A stretch of 8,443 nt of DNA, from NCBI GenBank assembly GCA_021777685.1, contig JAJYDH010000280.1, forward strand, positions 1-8,443, given 5' to 3'. Of this stretch, positions 5,998-8,443 are shown one piece after another. Position 1 is the stretch's first letter; each line of letters opens with the position of its first letter. The translations under genes and the position numbers were made by a program. Origin of the DNA: Planctomycetota bacterium (GTDB lineage: Bacteria; Planctomycetota; Planctomycetia; Isosphaerales; Isosphaeraceae). Below the pieces are notes generated by a model. That model saw only the letters and a list, made by a program, of their open reading frames with translations, was not told the DNA's origin and searched no databases.

Positions 5998-7128
5998 ATG
6001 AGCGGAGCGACGCCCCAGGGACGGAAGGCCCGGGTGCCGGGCGGGCTGCTGGGCATGCTCGCCCTGGTGGCCGCCATCGAGCTGACGATCGAGGCCCGGC
6101 GCCTCGACTACGTCCTCCACTGGTCCGATGACTGGAGGCGCACCGCCGAGGTGGCCTCGGTCGGCGTCAAGCATTGCGACGTCCTGTTCTTCGGCGACAG
6201 CATGGTCAAGTTCGGCGTCCTTCCCCGGATGATCGAGGCCCGGACCGGGCTCAAGGCGTACAACCTGGCGGTCAACGCCGGGACGACCCCCACCAACTAT
6301 TTCCTGCTCCGCCGGGCGCTCGACGCCGGGGCGAAGCCCAAGGTGGTCGTCGCCGACTTCTTCGCCCTGATGAAGCCCGAGAACCCCCACGAGCGGATGG
6401 GAGCCTATTGTGAACTGGCGACCGCGCGAGACTGCGTCGACCTCGGCTGGACCTCCGGCGACTGGTCGCTGACGTCCCGGTCCCTCCTGGGCAAGGTCCT
6501 GTCGTCCTACAAGAGACGGTACGACATCCGGACCGGCATCATGGCCGCCTTCCGCGGCGAGCGGGCCTCCGAGTGGCCGAGGCTGTCGGTCATCTGGGCG
6601 ACCTGGGCCGACCAGGCCGGCGCCCAGCCGCTGCCGAGGATGCCCTGGGGATACCAATTCGACCCCGTGATGGCCCAGAGTCTCGCCGTGCCCAACTGGT
6701 CGTGCGACCCCTTCAACGCCTCGTACATCGAACGATTCCTCTCGCTGGCCGAGTCGAAGGGTATCCGCGTCATCTGGCTGATGCCGCCGATGAGCCCGTC
6801 GATCGCGGCCATCCGCAAGCCATTCGGGGCCGACGAGGCCTACGATCGGTTCGCCAGGTCCGTCCTGGAGCGCCATCCCGGGGTCGAGATCCTCGACGCG
6901 CGGAACTCGGGCTACGACGACTCGGTCCACAACGACGTGCTCCACCTGGACCACCGGGGAGCGAAGATCATGACGGCCGACCTGTCCGATGTCCTCGCCG
7001 GGATGATCCGGGGCCGAAACGCCGCCGCGCCCGCCGATCGCTGGGCCGCCCTCCCGCCGGTCAACGGCCGGTCGGGCGACGAGCCGGCCCGGAGCCTGGC
7101 CGACTCGGGCGGGGCGACCGTCCGGTAG
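5998..7128 (+). CDS. Membrane-anchored SGNH/GDSL-hydrolase-fold protein
   Basis: The 376-residue protein has a positively charged N-terminus and one hydrophobic segment (GGLLGMLALVAAIEL, residues 15-29), which suggests a signal anchor with the rest outside the cytoplasm. SGNH signatures are in order. Block I is FFGDSMVKFG (64-73, catalytic S68), block II is the glycine in NLAVNAGTTP (89-98), and the C-terminal catalytic pair is in NDVLHLDHRGA (D313 and H316, the DxxH pattern). The final ~40 residues are low-complexity and look dispensable. AGGAG at 5987-5991 sits six bases before the ATG, supporting this start. Related anchored SGNH proteins add or remove acyl groups on polysaccharides (as with AlgX, AlgJ and DltD-type proteins), so acetylation or deacetylation of a surface glycan is possible. 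No MBOAT acyl-donor partner is in the window, and a terminator-like hairpin separates it from the Galf genes. Fold is fairly confident; substrate is unknown. Confidence 0.75.
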   Translation: MSGATPQGRKARVPGGLLGMLALVAAIELTIEARRLDYVLHWSDDWRRTAEVASVGVKHCDVLFFGDSMVKFGVLPRMIEARTGLKAYNLAVNAGTTPTNYFLLRRALDAGAKPKVVVADFFALMKPENPHERMGAYCELATARDCVDLGWTSGDWSLTSRSLLGKVLSSYKRRYDIRTGIMAAFRGERASEWPRLSVIWATWADQAGAQPLPRMPWGYQFDPVMAQSLAVPNWSCDPFNASYIERFLSLAESKGIRVIWLMPPMSPSIAAIRKPFGADEAYDRFARSVLERHPGVEILDARNSGYDDSVHNDVLHLDHRGAKIMTADLSDVLAGMIRGRNAAAPADRWAALPPVNGRSGDEPARSLADSGGATVR

Positions 7129-7138
7129 CCCTCGAATT

Positions 7139-7235
7139 CGGGATGGTCGATGAGACGATGGTCGATGGGCGAGCGGGAGAATTCCCCGATCGATCATCGA
7201 TCATCGACCATCGTCACATCGACCATCCCGGGCTC
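7139..7235. repeat. Intergenic palindromic repeat, copy 2, between convergent genes
   Basis: Arms of 29 bp at 7139-7167 and 7202-7230 are reverse complements with a single mismatch, separated by 34 bp. The left arm contains GATGAGACGATGGTCGATG. Compared with copy 1 (5770-5861), the right half has an extra tandem 7-bp unit (GATCATC at 7192-7198 and 7199-7205), while the right end CCATCCCGGGCTC is nearly the same. It starts 10 bp after the SGNH gene stop and ends one base before the stop codon of the convergent DUF1501 gene. A strong hairpin here could end or protect transcripts from both sides, although no T-run is present. Confidence 0.8.
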
Positions 7236-7236
7236 G

Positions 7237-8443
7237 TCAGCCCGTCAGCCCCCGGATCGGCGAGCCGGTGCTGAGGGGGAAAGGCCGGTCGAAGGGGTCG
7301 CGGATCTGGGTCTCGGGGTCCAGCCCCATCGCCCGGTAGATCGTGGCGGCGACGTCGGGCGGGGTGACGGGGTCCTTCGAGGGATGGGCCGCGTGGGGGT
7401 CGCTCGCCCCGTAGATCGCCCCGCCGGGCATCCCGCCGCCGGCGAAGAGCACGGTGTAGCAGTGCGGCCAGTGGTCGCGGCCCCCCTTGTCGGCCCCGGC
7501 GCTGCTGGTGATCTGGCCGACCTTCGGGGTCCGGCCGAACTCGCCCATCGCGGCGATCAGGGTCGAGTCGAGCAGGCCCCGGTCGTGGAGGTCGGCGAGC
7601 AGGGCCGAGAACCCCCGGTCGAACATCGGCAAAAGCGACCGCTTCAAGAGCGGGAAGTGGTCGCGGTGGGTGTCCCAGCTCTGGTCGTACCGGGCCCCGG
7701 TGCAGACGGTGACGACCCGGACCCCGGCCTCGATCAGCCGGCGGGCCAGGAGGAGGCACTGGCCCAGGTGGGGCAGGCCGCCGAACTGGCGGGCCTCCTT
7801 GGTCCTCGGGTTGCCGGGGTCGAGCCCGTACCGCTCGCGGACGTGGGCCGGCTCCTCGGAGAGGTCGAACGCCCGGCGGGCCTCGGGGCTGGCGATCAGG
7901 TCGAACGCCTTCCGGTAGTGGGCGTCGAGCCGGTTGGCCTCCTGGCCGTCGCCGAGCGTGGCCGAGACGGCGTCGAGGAGCGACCGACGCCGCCCGACCC
8001 GCTCCAGCGGCAGCTCGCGGGGCAGCTCCAGCCCGGGGACCCGGTAGCCCGGCCGGCTCGGGTCGCCCGCCACGAACGGCTCGAACGGGCCGCCGAGGAA
8101 CCCCGCGTCCTGGCCGGGCAGGAACGAGCCGTTGTTGCTCATCCAGTCGGGCAGGTGGACGAAGTCGGGCAGCGGCCGGCCCGACGGGCGGAGCTTCGCC
8201 AGGACCGAGCCGAACGGCGGGAAGTTGTCCGGCCCCGGCGCGGTGATCAGCCGGCCGTTGACCACCGGGTCGCGGCCGGTCAGCGCGTAGTAGGCCCCGG
8301 CGTTGTGGTCGCCGATGGTGTGGTGGACCGACCGGACGAGCGTGAGGTGGTGGGCCTGCTTCGCGAGCATCGGCAGGTGCTCGCAGAACTGGAGGCCCGG
8401 GACGGTGGTGGCGATCGGCCGGAACTCGCCGCGGACGCCCTCG
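7237..8443 (-). CDS. DUF1501 family protein, N-terminus beyond the window
   Basis: The frame stays open to the right edge; the ATG at 8370 is internal, because the upstream residues EGVRGEFRPIATTVPGLQF also fit the family. About 401 residues are visible, with roughly 60-90 N-terminal residues missing; family members usually carry a Tat-type signal there. Family marks are NAGAYYALTGRDP, FGGLPHLGQCLLLARRLIEAGVRVVTV, a WDTH motif, LLADLHDRGLLDSTLIAAMGEFGRTP in two adjoining blocks, GRDHWPHCY and FAGGGMPGGAIYGASD. DUF1501 (PF07394) belongs to the alkaline phosphatase/sulfatase-like superfamily, is greatly expanded in planctomycetes and is often paired with a DUF1549/DUF1553 cytochrome-domain protein. 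That partner, if present, would be upstream, outside this window. The biochemical role is not established. It converges on the SGNH gene and is probably unrelated to the Galf genes. Confidence 0.93.
   Translation of the reverse strand, partial: EGVRGEFRPIATTVPGLQFCEHLPMLAKQAHHLTLVRSVHHTIGDHNAGAYYALTGRDPVVNGRLITAPGPDNFPPFGSVLAKLRPSGRPLPDFVHLPDWMSNNGSFLPGQDAGFLGGPFEPFVAGDPSRPGYRVPGLELPRELPLERVGRRRSLLDAVSATLGDGQEANRLDAHYRKAFDLIASPEARRAFDLSEEPAHVRERYGLDPGNPRTKEARQFGGLPHLGQCLLLARRLIEAGVRVVTVCTGARYDQSWDTHRDHFPLLKRSLLPMFDRGFSALLADLHDRGLLDSTLIAAMGEFGRTPKVGQITSSAGADKGGRDHWPHCYTVLFAGGGMPGGAIYGASDPHAAHPSKDPVTPPDVAATIYRAMGLDPETQIRDPFDRPFPLSTGSPIRGLTG

Noticed and set aside
5860..7197. A 445-codon minus-strand frame antisense to the SGNH gene
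   Set aside because: Compositional shadow; the plus-strand protein has a ribosome site and catalytic motifs, this one has neither.
1..8443. CRISPR array, tRNA, rRNA or phage/defence island
   Set aside because: No regularly spaced direct repeats and no tRNA- or rRNA-like sequence were seen. Apart from the edge methyltransferase, no restriction or defence partner is present.

Overview
The window is about 8.4 kb of high-GC bacterial DNA. The strong third-position GC, a DUF1501 protein in the right flank and repeat-rich intergenic gaps point to a planctomycete, most likely of the Isosphaeraceae type (for example Tautonia, Singulisphaera or Paludisphaera). That placement is inferred from gene content; no 16S or marker gene is present.

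Left (2-1303, + strand): the 3' part of an Eco57I-type N6-adenine DNA methyltransferase, with its NPPY motif near the left edge. Its last ~16 codons and its stop codon lie inside an 85-bp palindromic REP/RAYT-like element (1254-1338). A gap follows with a good sigma-70-like promoter (1467-1495). It precedes a small AdoMet-dependent methyltransferase (1585-2310) whose start is fixed by a 9-nt perfect Shine-Dalgarno match.

Centre (2705-5749, + strand): a tight two-gene unit with 12 bp between genes. It encodes UDP-galactopyranose mutase (glf) and a large GlfT2-like galactofuranosyltransferase. Together these make UDP-galactofuranose and then polymerise Galf. This is the most interesting part of the window, because it predicts a galactofuranose-containing cell-surface glycan in a planctomycete. 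A terminator-like hairpin (5910-5930) follows the pair.

Right: a membrane-anchored SGNH-hydrolase-fold protein (5998-7128, + strand) with a GDS/DxxH catalytic signature may tailor the glycan or another envelope component. Converging on it from the minus strand is a DUF1501 protein (7237 to beyond the right edge). Two copies of a related ~95-bp palindromic repeat sit just after the GlfT2-like gene and between the SGNH and DUF1501 stop codons.

A working model is that the methyltransferase, glf, GlfT2-like and SGNH genes form a surface-glycan synthesis and modification neighbourhood. The DNA methyltransferase and DUF1501 genes are probably unrelated flanks. Only the glf/glfT2 link is strongly supported; the roles of the two flanking enzymes are inferred from proximity.
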